Below the pieces are notes generated by a model. The model was not told the DNA's origin. It did not search any database and was given only the letters and a program-made list of their open reading frames with translations. Of a DNA stretch of 64,000 nucleotides, positions 9,224-17,245 are shown in pieces. Positions within the stretch are counted from its first letter, which is position 1. Each line of letters starts with the position of its first letter. The stretch comes from Nostoc sp. FACHB-973 (lineage in GTDB: Bacteria > Cyanobacteriota > Cyanobacteriia > Cyanobacteriales > Nostocaceae). Location: the NCBI RefSeq assembly GCF_014698115.1, contig NZ_JACJSJ010000003.1:62001-126000 (forward strand), written 5' to 3'. Both the position numbers and the translations under genes were made by a program.

Positions 9224-10219
9224 ATGCCAACATCTACAATTGACAATCAAGACGCAGCTGCTATCCAAGCTGCTAGAGTTGGGGTTGCAATATACGATCG
9301 CTCTGGCTGGGGACGCATCAAAGTGTCTGGCGATGACCGACTCCGCTTTTTACATAACCAAAGTACTAACGATTTCCTCGCACTCAAGCCAGGACAAGGT
9401 TGTGATACAGTTTTCGTCACTTCCACAGCCAGAACAATTGATTTAGTAACCGCCTACGTCAGAGAAGATGCGGTGATTCTGCTCGTTTCGCCTAACCGCA
9501 GGCAGTTTCTCATGGAATGGCTGGATAAATATATTTTCTTTGCAGATAAGGTGGAATTATCTGATATCACACAATATACCAACACCCTCAGCCTCATCGG
9601 CCCCCAAAGCGACGCTGTAATCGAAAAGTTGGGGATTGGCGAACTTATCGGGCAACCCTACGGTAGTCACCAAGTATACACCATTGCTAATGCTCAGGGA
9701 GTGCGAATTGCTGTAGGTAGTGGGTTAGGAATTCCCGGATACACTTTGAATTTTCCTTATACTGACAAAGCAACGGTGTGGGAGAAACTGTTAGAAACTG
9801 GGGCGGTAGAAATGAGCGATCGCGCTTGGGATGTGTTGCGAATCTTACAAGGACGCCCCGCCCCAGATGCAGAACTCACTGATGATTATAATCCCTTGGA
9901 AGCTGGTTTGTGGGAAACAATTTCCTTTAACAAAGGTTGCTATATTGGGCAAGAAACCATTGCGCGGTTAAACACATACAAAGGTGTAAAACAACACTTG
10001 TTTGGTGTTAAAATAAGTGCTGCTACGGAAACTGGAAGTGCGATCGCCGTTGGAGATGAAAAGGTCGGTAAGCTTACCAGTTATACAGAAACTCCTGATG
10101 GTTATTTTGGACTAGGTTACATCCGCACCAAAGCTGGTGGTGTTGGTTTAAAAGTTAAAGTGGGAGAAACTGAAGGTGAAATAGTAGAAATCCCATTTGT
10201 TTCTCACGAATACCCATAG
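9224..10219 (+). CDS. ygfZ: YgfZ/GcvT-domain folate-binding protein
   Basis: 331 residues, with the hallmark KGCYIGQE motif near residue 243. The family (COG0354) binds tetrahydrofolate and supports repair or assembly of some Fe-S enzymes, and acts in tRNA modification in enterobacteria. The N-terminal region (FLHNQSTNDFLALKPGQG) and C-terminal barrel (GYIRTKAG) match the aminomethyltransferase-like fold. Full length and apparently intact. It is cytosolic. A GAATTC-rich repeat begins three bases after the stop. Confidence 0.92.
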   Translation: MPTSTIDNQDAAAIQAARVGVAIYDRSGWGRIKVSGDDRLRFLHNQSTNDFLALKPGQGCDTVFVTSTARTIDLVTAYVREDAVILLVSPNRRQFLMEWLDKYIFFADKVELSDITQYTNTLSLIGPQSDAVIEKLGIGELIGQPYGSHQVYTIANAQGVRIAVGSGLGIPGYTLNFPYTDKATVWEKLLETGAVEMSDRAWDVLRILQGRPAPDAELTDDYNPLEAGLWETISFNKGCYIGQETIARLNTYKGVKQHLFGVKISAATETGSAIAVGDEKVGKLTSYTETPDGYFGLGYIRTKAGGVGLKVKVGETEGEIVEIPFVSHEYP

Positions 10220-10221
10220 TT

Positions 10222-10384
10222 AAAGAAGAATTCAGAATTCAGAATTCTGAATTCAGCAATCTTTATTGATTAAAGAGTCGGACTGGAATTCATAGTTCCA
10301 AATCTCATAGTCAAATATAGTTAGACGTTTGAAATTTAGGTTAAAGTTTTCTAATACTGAATTCTGACTCCTGAGTTCTGAATT
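10222..10384. repeat. GAATTC-rich dispersed repeat (copy 1)
   Basis: Bounded by alternating AGAATTCAGAATTC and CTGAATTCTGACTCCTGAG blocks that are roughly inverted. The same layout recurs at 21771-21896 and in pieces near 31470-31545 and 31995-32025. It lies directly after ygfZ and runs into the 3' end of the next, convergent gene. It is a likely non-autonomous repeat unit. Confidence 0.6.
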
Positions 10385-11237
10385 CTTCTCGATCGCATCT
10401 GGTACCTTGACAAAATTCATCTACCCAAGAAGCTAGACTACGGGCATTGGTGCTTGGTAACACATTCACTTTGGTTTTAACGTCTTGTGGTGGTGTATTG
10501 ACATACTGGGTATTTTTGGCAATTTCGGTAGTAATTGCTAGCGAACGCACTGGTTTGCTGTGACTAGAAATTTCAGTGGCTAATGGCATAGTTTTGGCTT
10601 TATTGTTTACCTGGGAGGTAATTGTTAGCGTTCCTCCTGAAAGTAAACGATGGAGGGGCAATTTTACTGATTTATCTTCCCTGAGTAAACCAGAGTCTGG
10701 CTTGACTGAATGTGACGGTTTTACGGAAGTATTGTGAGTAACCTTAGTAAGAACTGCAACTGATGTCCCAGCTTTGTTTGTAGAATCTAGTTCAGTGCTA
10801 TCTGTGAATGATGTTACAGTTTGCTGTAAGCGTGGCAAATCTGAGTGTAGCGTTTTTACAGGAGAATCAAGTGTAACCTTGGAGGGAGTTAACACCAATG
10901 GTACAGCTTGGCGATCGTGAGAAACTTTATCCTGTAACGACTCACTTTCAACTTGGTTTTCTGATTTGATTAAACGTAACTCTTCATCAGGATTAAAGTT
11001 GAGGCCTAAAGCTGCCACTATTTTATCAGGATTATTACTTAAATCCAAGATAAAAGCAAGTATCTCATCAAACTGGGGTTCCAAAACAGACAGCGTTGCC
11101 AAAATAAAACCAGACGAAGGACGCCGCAGACCGTCATAGGTAGCCCAAATTCGCATTTTAACCAGCCAGGAACTATTTTGCTCGTAGTAACTCAGCCACT
11201 TCTGTTTTAAGGATTGACGCAGTTGCTGGATATTCAT
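10341..11237 (-). CDS. Cyanobacterial protein of unknown function (DUF5331-like)
   Basis: 298 residues from ATG 11237 (MNIQQLRQSLKQKWLSYYEQ); a start 12 bases upstream is possible. The first 90 residues (WLVKMRIWATYDGLRRPSSG, then LSVLEPQFDEIL) form a compact conserved-looking domain that I associate, tentatively, with DUF5331. Residues about 100-270 are low-complexity Ser/Thr/Val/Lys, probably disordered. The last 15 or so residues (EEFRTQESEFSIRKL) are translated from the GAATTC-rich repeat, so the natural C-terminus has been replaced or extended by a repeat insertion. No catalytic motif is visible. Confidence 0.7.
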   Translation of the reverse strand: MNIQQLRQSLKQKWLSYYEQNSSWLVKMRIWATYDGLRRPSSGFILATLSVLEPQFDEILAFILDLSNNPDKIVAALGLNFNPDEELRLIKSENQVESESLQDKVSHDRQAVPLVLTPSKVTLDSPVKTLHSDLPRLQQTVTSFTDSTELDSTNKAGTSVAVLTKVTHNTSVKPSHSVKPDSGLLREDKSVKLPLHRLLSGGTLTITSQVNNKAKTMPLATEISSHSKPVRSLAITTEIAKNTQYVNTPPQDVKTKVNVLPSTNARSLASWVDEFCQGTRCDREEFRTQESEFSIRKL

Positions 11238-11253
11238 CGAATGCCTCACTTAG

Positions 11254-11576
11254 GTCAAACAATTTTGGATTTTGGATTTTGGATTTTAGATTTTGGATTT
11301 TGGATTTTAGATTTTAGATTGACTGCACCCATAAAGGGATGCAGCTTGGGGATTTGAAATTGACGATAGCGTAGCTTAAAGCCAACGGCATGGCTTCTCT
11401 ACGAGACGCACTCGCGTTCGCTTAGAGCGACGTAGTAGCGTATTTTACATCGATTCCGCCCACAAGGGGGAGCCACTGCGGTGGACGGGTTTCCCGGCAT
11501 AAAGCAAGTGGCATCGGGGCTTGAACCAAAAACAATCCAAAATCCAAAATTGAAAATCTAAAATTCGGAGGGTCAA
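11254..11576. repeat. MITE-like dispersed repeat, family A (copy 1, expanded)
   Basis: Starts GTCAAACAATTTTGGATTTT and ends CTAAAATTCGGAGGGTCAA, so the termini are imperfect inverted repeats. Internally it has ATTTTGGATTTTAGATT arrays and a hairpin-rich centre containing AGCCACTGCGGTGG. Copies with the same ends are at 31554-31725 and 32484-32644. Short frames inside it are not genes. Confidence 0.65.
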
Positions 11577-11596
11577 CAAGAGTGCAGACTTTATTT

Positions 11597-11923
11597 TTAG
11601 GAATGAAACCGATAATAGAGCATCTGTTTGACTCTTTGACCACCTAACAAATGCTGTTCTACCAGTAGAGATACTTCATCAGGCTGAACGCGGCTATACC
11701 AGACCATATCCGGTAATACCAGCACCATCGGTCCATTGCCACATTGTCCCAAACAGCTGCTATCTGTTACTGTTACTCCAGGAATTGGCAAAGCTGTAAA
11801 AGCTGCTAAGACTTTAACAGCGCCTTGCTTTTTACAAGTGCGATTTTGACAAACCCGCACACATGTAGGAAAAGAAGGTTGGTTGATTGTGGAAAAGTTT
11901 GATGGTTGAGTGATGTTTGTCAT
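11597..11923 (-). CDS. Thioredoxin-like [2Fe-2S] ferredoxin
   Basis: 108 residues. The cysteine pattern CVRVCQNRTC...CLGQCG (C-x4-C and, about 35 residues later, C-x3-C) matches the thioredoxin-like [2Fe-2S] ferredoxin family (NuoE/HoxE C-terminal type, Aquifex Fd type). It probably acts as a small cytosolic electron carrier. It lies upstream of cysK on the same strand order (tail-to-head, about 90 bases apart) but repeats CATTTGTCCTTGGT separate the two. An intact small gene. Confidence 0.85.
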   Translation of the reverse strand: MTNITQPSNFSTINQPSFPTCVRVCQNRTCKKQGAVKVLAAFTALPIPGVTVTDSSCLGQCGNGPMVLVLPDMVWYSRVQPDEVSLLVEQHLLGGQRVKQMLYYRFHS

Positions 11924-12012
11924 TTATCATTTGTCCTTGGTCATTTGTCCTTGGTCATTAGTCATTTGTCATGAAGTCAAAAACTAACCCCCCAATACCC
12001 AATGCCCCATGA

Positions 12013-12987
12013 CTAATCTATTGAAAGTCCTTTTGAGGCTAACCATTCGGGGTTGAATATCCGCGACTGATACCGGGAACCGCTATCACATAAAATAGTG
12101 ACGATGGTATGTCCTGGGCCTAATTGCTTCGCTAGGGCAACAGCTGCCCCAACATTAATACCTGTTGAACCGCCCATTAACAAGCCATCTTTTCTCAATA
12201 GTTGGTAAACTACCCGCAAAGCTTCTCGATCGTCGATTTGGATGGCGTCATCCGCAGGTGCGCCTTCCATGTTGGCTGTAACACGACCATTACCGATGCC
12301 CTCGGTGATGGAATTTCCTTCCATTTTGATTTCGCCAGTTTTGACATAGCTATAAAGTCCACTACCCAGCGGATCGGCAAGAACGCATTTAATGGCTGGA
12401 TTTTGTTCTTTTAAGTACAACGCCACACCAGCAAAAGTACCAGCAGTACCAGTTGCAGCTGTCCATGCATCTATTTTACCATCTGTCTGTGCCCAAATTT
12501 CTGGCCCTGTGGTTTCATAGTGGGCGCGGCGGTTGGCTAAATTATCAAACTGATTTGCCCAAATGGCGTTTTCTAATTCAGCGGCGACTCTACCAGATAA
12601 CTTGACGTAGTTGTTGGGGTCTTTGTAGGGTACAGCTGGGACGCGACGGACTTCTGCTCCCAGGGCTGTCAGTGCGTCGATCTTTTCTTGTGATTGGGTA
12701 TCGGGGATAATAATTAGGCATTTGTAGCCTTTGGCGTTGCAAATATGCGCTAGTCCAATGCCAGTATTACCAGCGGTTCCTTCGACAACAGTACCACCGG
12801 GTTTGAGTAAACCTTTCTCTTCTGCGTCTTGGATGATGTAAAGTGCGGCGCGGTCTTTGACGGAACCGCCAGGATTGAGGAATTCTGCTTTACCAAGGAT
12901 TTCGCACCCTGTTTCTTCACTAAAGCTGTTTAAGCGAATCAGAGGTGTGTTGCCTACAGCGCCGACAAAGCCATTTTTAATGTCCAT
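12013..12987 (-). CDS. cysK: Cysteine synthase (O-acetylserine sulfhydrylase)
   Basis: A PLP enzyme that makes L-cysteine from O-acetylserine and sulfide. 324 residues. The PLP lysine is in NPGGSVKDRAA near residue 43, the substrate loop is EGTAGNTGIGLA near 69, and the phosphate-binding loop is TGTAGT near 180. Full length for the family. CysK versus CysM cannot be settled by eye. Its 5' flank is occupied by the 21-bp tandem repeat starting about 70 bases upstream, so promoter activity may be affected by repeat number. Confidence 0.92.
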   Translation of the reverse strand: MDIKNGFVGAVGNTPLIRLNSFSEETGCEILGKAEFLNPGGSVKDRAALYIIQDAEEKGLLKPGGTVVEGTAGNTGIGLAHICNAKGYKCLIIIPDTQSQEKIDALTALGAEVRRVPAVPYKDPNNYVKLSGRVAAELENAIWANQFDNLANRRAHYETTGPEIWAQTDGKIDAWTAATGTAGTFAGVALYLKEQNPAIKCVLADPLGSGLYSYVKTGEIKMEGNSITEGIGNGRVTANMEGAPADDAIQIDDREALRVVYQLLRKDGLLMGGSTGINVGAAVALAKQLGPGHTIVTILCDSGSRYQSRIFNPEWLASKGLSID

Positions 12988-13060
12988 TTTGACTGTACCT
13001 GTGTTTTCTTCTATAAAAATTTTGGCTTATAGCGGTGGCATGATTGACAGTAGATTTGAT

Positions 13061-13372
13061 ATAAGTACCCGAATATCGTGTTGGAGTACCCAAACATTGT
13101 GTTGGAGTACCCAAACATTGTGTTGGAGTACCCAAACATTGTGTTGAAGTACCCAAATATCGTGTTGGAGTACCCAAACATTGTGTTGAAGTACCCAAAC
13201 ATTGTGTTGAAGTACCCAAACATTGTGTTGAAGTACCCAAACATTGTGTTGAAGTACCCAAACATTGTGTTGGAGTACCCAAACATTGTGTTGAAGTACC
13301 CAAACATTGTGTTTGAGTACCCGAATATCGTGTTGAAGTACCTCAATATCGTGTTGGAGTACCCAAATATAG
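13061..13372. repeat. 21-bp tandem repeat, about 15 copies
   Basis: The unit is GTACCCAAACATTGTGTTGGA with variants (GAAG/GGAG, AAACATTG/AAATATCG). I count 15 copies of GTACC(C/T) at a 21-bp period. As 21 is a multiple of 3, frames stay open on both strands (EYPNIVL on +, STQCLGT on -), but there are no start signals or unique flanks, so I do not call a gene. It lies just upstream of cysK. There are no spacers, so it is not a CRISPR. Confidence 0.9.
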
Positions 13373-13573
13373 CGATCGCCCTTTGTTGAAAAACCATTAG
13401 CTTGGCTACTAACAAAAAAAGGCGGTTGGTTTGGTAAGTGGTGGAAGCAAGACTCATACCAAATCCTGGCTGACTACCCTCTTTTTTAAAAAAGCAGGGG
13501 AAGCAGGGGGAGCAGGGGAGGTAGGGGGAGAAGAAAGGGGGGTTATAAAAGCAGATTTGGTATCATTTGATAT
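13373..13573. other. Intergenic, purine-rich repeat
   Basis: Contains an AGCAGGGGGAGCAGGGGA-type repeat (about 13493-13545). No gene seen. Confidence 0.4.
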
Positions 13574-13795
13574 TTAAGCTTTCCATTCAAACTCTGGGAT
13601 GTCTGCTCCCATCATGATGTTGCGTAGAGTTCGTATGGGTAAATCACGACTTTTGTGATAGGGGACAATTACCTGAAGTTGTCGCTCAATATTTCGCTAT
13701 TTGCGATGACTTCCTTTTTGAGAGACTAGCTCAAAGCCGTAACGTTGCAAAATGGTTTCAACTTCATCAGCATTCATCCGTCGGGTACGGCTCAT
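13574..13795 (-). pseudogene. hicA: HicA toxin, inactivated by a nonsense codon
   Basis: 73 codons starting at ATG 13795, which overlaps the hicB stop as ATGA. The frame reads MSRTRRMNADEVETILQRYG, then GSHRK, then TAG (13697-13699), then RNIERQLQVIVPYHKSRDLP to a normal stop. The dsRBD-like HicA fold and its GSHRKW motif with the catalytic His are recognisable; the stop replaces the usual Trp or similar residue (TGG to TAG is one change). The truncated product would be 32 residues and inactive. The rest of the frame is intact, so the mutation looks recent or is a sequencing error. Confidence 0.8.
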
Positions 13796-13995
13796 CCCAC
13801 AGTAACCTCGCGTGTAACCGCACCTGGTGATAGGTCGATGATATCAGGCTCAAGATAAAGTGCGATCGCTTCACGAATATTTTCTAAGGCTTCTTGCTCT
13901 GTTTCTCCTGCGGAAACACAACCTGGTAACTCTGGGCACCAAACAGCCCAATCACCTGTTTCTGGATCTGGTTCAAGAATTACACGCCACTTCAT
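13792..13995 (-). CDS. hicB: HicB antitoxin
   Basis: 67 residues, with the HicB partial RNase-H-like fold: MKWRVILEPDPETGDWAVWC, then PELPGCVSAGETEQEALENI. It neutralises HicA by direct binding and usually represses the operon, though here no separate DNA-binding domain is seen. The gene precedes hicA, an order that is common. With hicA broken it is an orphan antitoxin. It lies 6 bases downstream of the Uma2 gene on the same strand, so the three may be co-transcribed. Confidence 0.88.
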   Translation of the reverse strand: MKWRVILEPDPETGDWAVWCPELPGCVSAGETEQEALENIREAIALYLEPDIIDLSPGAVTREVTVG

Positions 13996-14001
13996 TTGTT
14001 T

Positions 14002-14586
14002 CTACCAAACTTTACTCATATTTAAAACAAACCCAGGCAATACTGGTTCGCCGCTGACAGTAGCAGGATCTTCCAGACATTCCTCCGGTGTACCAGGACG
14101 ATAAATATAGACTCGGCGATGCTTGCGGTCAATTAACAAGCCTAGCTGTATTCCTGGCTCCCTCATATATTCCTCCATTTTCTCTTTCAAGGGTTGGAGG
14201 TTATCAGAAGGCGACCTCAGTTCAACTATAAAATCTGGACAGATAGGAGCAAACCTTTGCTGTTGTTCTGGGGAGAGAGTATTCCAGCGTTCTAGTTTAA
14301 TCCAGGAAGCATCAGGGGATCTATCTGCACCCGTTGATAGTTTAAATCCGGTGCTGGAATCAAAACAAATACCTGTACCATCTTTTTCTGCCCAAACTCC
14401 TAGCTGTAAGGCAACGTTGAAATTGCGGTTACCTGTCTCTGAACCAGTGGGAGGCATAATTGATATTTCTCCAAATCTATTGCGCTCAATGCGTAAGTCA
14501 CGATTCACCTGACAAAAGTCAAAAAATTGCTCGTCTGTCATTTGCATTGAGGAGGGAAATTGCACAACTAAAGGGGATGAAAACAT
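14002..14586 (-). CDS. Uma2-family (DUF820) putative restriction endonuclease
   Basis: 194 residues from ATG 14586, chosen because AAGGA lies 8 bases upstream; the frame is open further. It has the PD-(D/E)XK fold of the Uma2 family, which is greatly expanded in cyanobacteria: motifs SIMPPTGSETGNRN, DSSTGFKL..GADRSPDASW and CPDFIVELRSPSD. The D of PDASW, the E of VELRS and downstream K residues form the presumed active site. The biological role of the family is unknown. Confidence 0.88.
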   Translation of the reverse strand: MFSSPLVVQFPSSMQMTDEQFFDFCQVNRDLRIERNRFGEISIMPPTGSETGNRNFNVALQLGVWAEKDGTGICFDSSTGFKLSTGADRSPDASWIKLERWNTLSPEQQQRFAPICPDFIVELRSPSDNLQPLKEKMEEYMREPGIQLGLLIDRKHRRVYIYRPGTPEECLEDPATVSGEPVLPGFVLNMSKVW

Positions 14587-14769
14587 GATGATTTCCTTCA
14601 GGTTTTGCTGTCTACCCAACAAATTCATTTTATAGTACACACGTTCCTATTTTATCCAAATCCATAACTGCTATAAATAAACAATTTGACGAAGTTGTGA
14701 GGTTACATCAAGTCCAATATGCGATCGCTTTTTTCTGAGGTTGTTGTTACTCTGGGAAAATAAAAATAA

Positions 14770-14925
14770 TTGGAGACGCAATGAATCAAATACAAGAAGA
14801 CGCGATGAATCGCGTCTTCTTACTGTGTTCGTGGATTCATCACGTCTTCTTCATGTATTCGTAGATTCATCGCGTCTTCTTCGTGTATTCGTGGATTCAT
14901 CGCGCCTTCTTCTTGTGTTTGATTA
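14770..14925. repeat. Tandem repeat with GATGAATC(G)CGTCTTCTT units
   Basis: Four or so units of about 36 bases (ATTCATCGCGTCTTCTTCGT and variants), partly palindromic at the left end (GACGCGATGAATCGCGTC). It provides the low-complexity C-terminal tail of the transposase remnant below. Confidence 0.7.
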
Positions 14926-15183
14926 ATAATCAAAATCCCATGAATATGATTAGGCATGACGCAAAACGAATCTATCTGGCAATTAGAAAAATTATTAGGA
15001 ATCTCACACCACAATTTATGAGCAATTTCTCCAATTGGCGATCGCTGCATTTCACCTTGCACAATCTCACCAAAAAAGCATTTTTTAGCGTCGGTGCAAA
15101 TGGTAACGAAATATCCGGCATTGCTAGCATAACTCCATGCTGGCAAACGGGTTGAATCAATTCGATATTTACCTTTGTATTTG
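14820..15183 (-). pseudogene. REP-associated tyrosine transposase (RAYT/Y1) remnant
   Basis: The translation shows KYRIDSTRLPAWSY, then YFVTICTDAKKCFFGEI and FCVMPNHIHGILII. These are the N-terminal and HUH (MPNHIHG) motifs of RAYT-type Y1 transposases. The catalytic Tyr region is absent: after the HUH motif the frame runs into the tandem repeat. There is no proper start codon, since the N-terminal part is fused to a HEAT fragment. It is decayed. Confidence 0.75.
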
Positions 15184-15184
15184 G

Positions 15185-15334
15185 GTTTGTCGTTTTTTGG
15201 TTGCCAGAGCCAATTTCCCCTAAGCTATCTGCCGCTAGGCTTTGGGTAGAACCATACAGTGGTGGATTGCTGATTAACCCCACCAAAGCATCAATCGCTT
15301 TTTGGTTGCCTGGGTCAATCAATTCTAGTATTTT
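15185..15334 (-). pseudogene. HEAT/PBS-lyase-type repeat fragment
   Basis: About 50 residues, in frame with the IS4 fragment upstream, read LIDPGNQKAIDALVGLI and SLAADSLGEIGSGNQK. These are typical of HEAT repeats found in cyanobacterial repeat proteins (DPGNxxAIxAL). Only one and a half repeats remain. Confidence 0.6.
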
Positions 15335-15634
15335 ATTGTAATCAAGAAAACTCGTATCCCCTACTGCTAGCACAACTGGTATGCCATTTATCTGTCGTGC
15401 TGTTTGTTTAAAAGAGGGTTGAGTCAACTTAGAAAATGTTATTTTGGAATTAGAAAAAAATTCGTAACCACGTTTGAGGTCGCTGGCGCTTTTAAATACT
15501 TTTGATAATGGCTCTCCATATTTTACAGACAAACACTTTGCAATCGATACTGCTCGTTGAGTTAAGCGTTTGTCTCCAAAATTACACTTCTTATACGGGC
15601 TTATCTCTAATATTTTCATTTGCACCCATGTCAC
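15335..15634 (-). pseudogene. IS4-family transposase N-terminal fragment
   Basis: The first 100 codons from ATG 15634 contain FGDKRLTQRAVSIAKCLS, SASDLKRGYEFFSNSK and VVLAVGDTSFLDYN. These are the DNA-binding head and the first Asp region (DTSFLDY) of Tn5/IS4-type transposases. The remaining 300 or so residues, including the YREK region, are gone; the frame continues into the HEAT fragment. Confidence 0.75.
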
Positions 15635-15742
15635 TCACACCCATAACAACAATACCAGCAAATATAAAGATCATTTTTATGGGAGTTTGGTTCGCGAATG
15701 TCATTCGCGAACCAAACTCTACTTTCCACATCCCGTGAAAAG

Positions 15743-16204
15743 TCAGGTATTCGGCTTTGCCAATCTTTGCACAAAATAATCATCAATTTCTACTTTCATG
15801 TCCTCCATCAACCTATATTGCCTAAATGCACCATAGGCAGGGAAAATTAGAATGAGGAAAATGCCAGCAAAATTACTCCAAAAAAATAGTGAAGAGCTAA
15901 TCAAAAAAGTAGCTAAAAAAATAAATTGTTTTAGCCTAAATTCTTTCACATAATCACTTAAGGTTATTTCAGTTTTGTCTGGCTGAATTGATATTGAAAT
16001 TCTTAGGCTCGCTGATAATCCAGTTAGCATAAGCCATAAACCTGACTTCTTGATCACTAAGGTATCGCGACCTACCTTCTTATTCTCATATTTATGTCGG
16101 TGAGCAAAAATAACTATCCTTTCAATTAAGCCATCGATATCCGCCACTTCGCTGTAGGATACCAGTGTTTTGTTGAAGAAAACTAATAGCTTCATTTGCA
16201 TCAA
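15743..16204 (-). CDS. Small membrane protein of unknown function
   Basis: 153 residues. An N-terminal soluble half (SYSEVADIDGLIERIVIFAH) is followed by a hydrophobic hairpin (QFIFLATFLISSSLFFWSNFAGIFLILIFP, residues about 100-130) and a charged tail. No family was recognised. The most likely start is one of the Met codons at the 5' end. It has lower GC than its neighbours and is bordered by mobile remnants, so it may be a passenger. Confidence 0.5.
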   Translation of the reverse strand: MMQMKLLVFFNKTLVSYSEVADIDGLIERIVIFAHRHKYENKKVGRDTLVIKKSGLWLMLTGLSASLRISISIQPDKTEITLSDYVKEFRLKQFIFLATFLISSSLFFWSNFAGIFLILIFPAYGAFRQYRLMEDMKVEIDDYFVQRLAKPNT

Positions 16205-16283
16205 ATGTTAAGAATGTTAAGTATGAGTTTAATCCGTTTAGCTAGTTGGTTGGGTAAGTGCTATTTTTACCGAAAATACTCAA

Positions 16284-16577
16284 TCAGCTTGGCCGCGCAG
16301 AAGTTACCTGTGATCTCCAGATAAGCATTTCTAGTTGTTCGGCACGGTAGGCGATCGCAATTGGTGTAGGTTCGCTTCCCAGAATTAGCGCTGCTGCCTC
16401 CAATGCCTGAGTGTTGTTCATGGCACTGGCGAGATTCTTCAACGCCATACCCATCAGCCGTAGACATTCCTGAGCATTTTCTTTGGGTGGTTCCTGCGCC
16501 AACGATCGCAAATCAATAGTTTTCTCCAAGGCAAGTTTCACCTGCTTGTTCAACGCTTTGGTCGCTTGCTGGGTCAT
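16284..16577 (-). CDS. Hypothetical protein
   Basis: 97 residues from ATG 16577 (MTQQATKALNKQVKLALEKT); a start 36 bases upstream is possible. All-helical, with ENAQECLRLMGMALKNLASAMN as its core. No domain recognised. Codon use is consistent with a real gene and a HIP1 site lies within it. Confidence 0.5.
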   Translation of the reverse strand: MTQQATKALNKQVKLALEKTIDLRSLAQEPPKENAQECLRLMGMALKNLASAMNNTQALEAAALILGSEPTPIAIAYRAEQLEMLIWRSQVTSARPS

Positions 16578-16634
16578 GGTATTTCCCCACTGTTGAGAAG
16601 GGCTAGGCATCATTCACAGTAAATGATGCCCCAA

Positions 16635-16720
16635 AACATTTGTAGAGACGGCGATTTATCGCGTCTTTCTCTAAATTTATCGCGTCTTTCTCTAGATTTA
16701 TCGCCTCTCCAAAACCCAAA
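16635..16720. repeat. Dispersed repeat GTAGAGACGGCGATTTATCG
   Basis: The GTAGAGACG(G/C)CGATTTATCGCGTCT unit appears here with partial tandem copies, and again at 34340-34375 and 36613-36642. It is a common kind of short repeat in heterocystous cyanobacteria. Confidence 0.6.
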
Positions 16721-16902
16721 ATTTTGCCAGTAGCCTTTAACTAAACCGTATTGGGATCTAACTCCAGCTTAGGTTTTGTAGGCAATGAAGAGTACAATAG
16801 TAATTTTACTGCTGTTGTCAAATATTTATGTAAGTTAATATACAAGTTGAGCAAGGGATAAATGCTGATATTATTTGATTGTCTTAGACAAGGTGGACAT
16901 TG

Positions 16903-17229
16903 ATGACATCTGAGAAGGATCGCCATAAAGAACTTGAGCAACGAGAACGTATATTAAGAGAACGAGAAGTTGAATTGCGACTTCGAGAAATGGAAGCTAA
17001 AATTCATACTGCTGATGCACCTTTTCATCAAACTGTTAAGCATCAGCCAGAAAATTCTCAGAAACCTTGGATGAAAAAACTAATTCTTGGTGGTAAGTTG
17101 TTTGCTCTTGGTGTGGTAGCGTTAGTTGCAGTGAGGGTAGCCTCAGTGCTGGCTGGGTTTATTATTGTTGCTGCGCTGGGGTGGATGTCTTACAAGTTAT
17201 TTTTTGAATCCCAAAAAAACAATTCTTAA
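16903..17229 (+). CDS. Coiled-coil plus membrane-segment protein preceding dynamin-like GTPase
   Basis: 108 residues from ATG 16903. Residues 1-35 are a highly charged coiled coil (HKELEQRERILREREVELRL). Residues about 65-95 form one or two membrane segments (LFALGVVALVAVRVASVLAG). It is 16 bases upstream of the dynamin-like gene, on the same strand, so probably in one operon. A plausible role is membrane anchor or partner of the GTPases; this is inferred from context only. Confidence 0.65.
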   Translation: MTSEKDRHKELEQRERILREREVELRLREMEAKIHTADAPFHQTVKHQPENSQKPWMKKLILGGKLFALGVVALVAVRVASVLAGFIIVAALGWMSYKLFFESQKNNS

Positions 17230-17245
17230 TTTAGGTGTAACTATT

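Noticed and set aside
13061..13372. CRISPR-like repetition or a repeat protein (EYPNIVL heptads)
   Set aside because: There are no spacers between units, the period is 21 bp, and the frames on both strands are open only because 21 is divisible by three. No start signal or unique domain flanks it.
13697..13699. Pyrrolysine or programmed read-through at the hicA TAG
   Set aside because: No structure or gene supporting recoding is visible; a simple nonsense mutation is enough.
14972..15634. A single 220-residue protein
   Set aside because: It is a chance in-frame joining of an IS4 fragment, a HEAT fragment and out-of-frame RAYT sequence.
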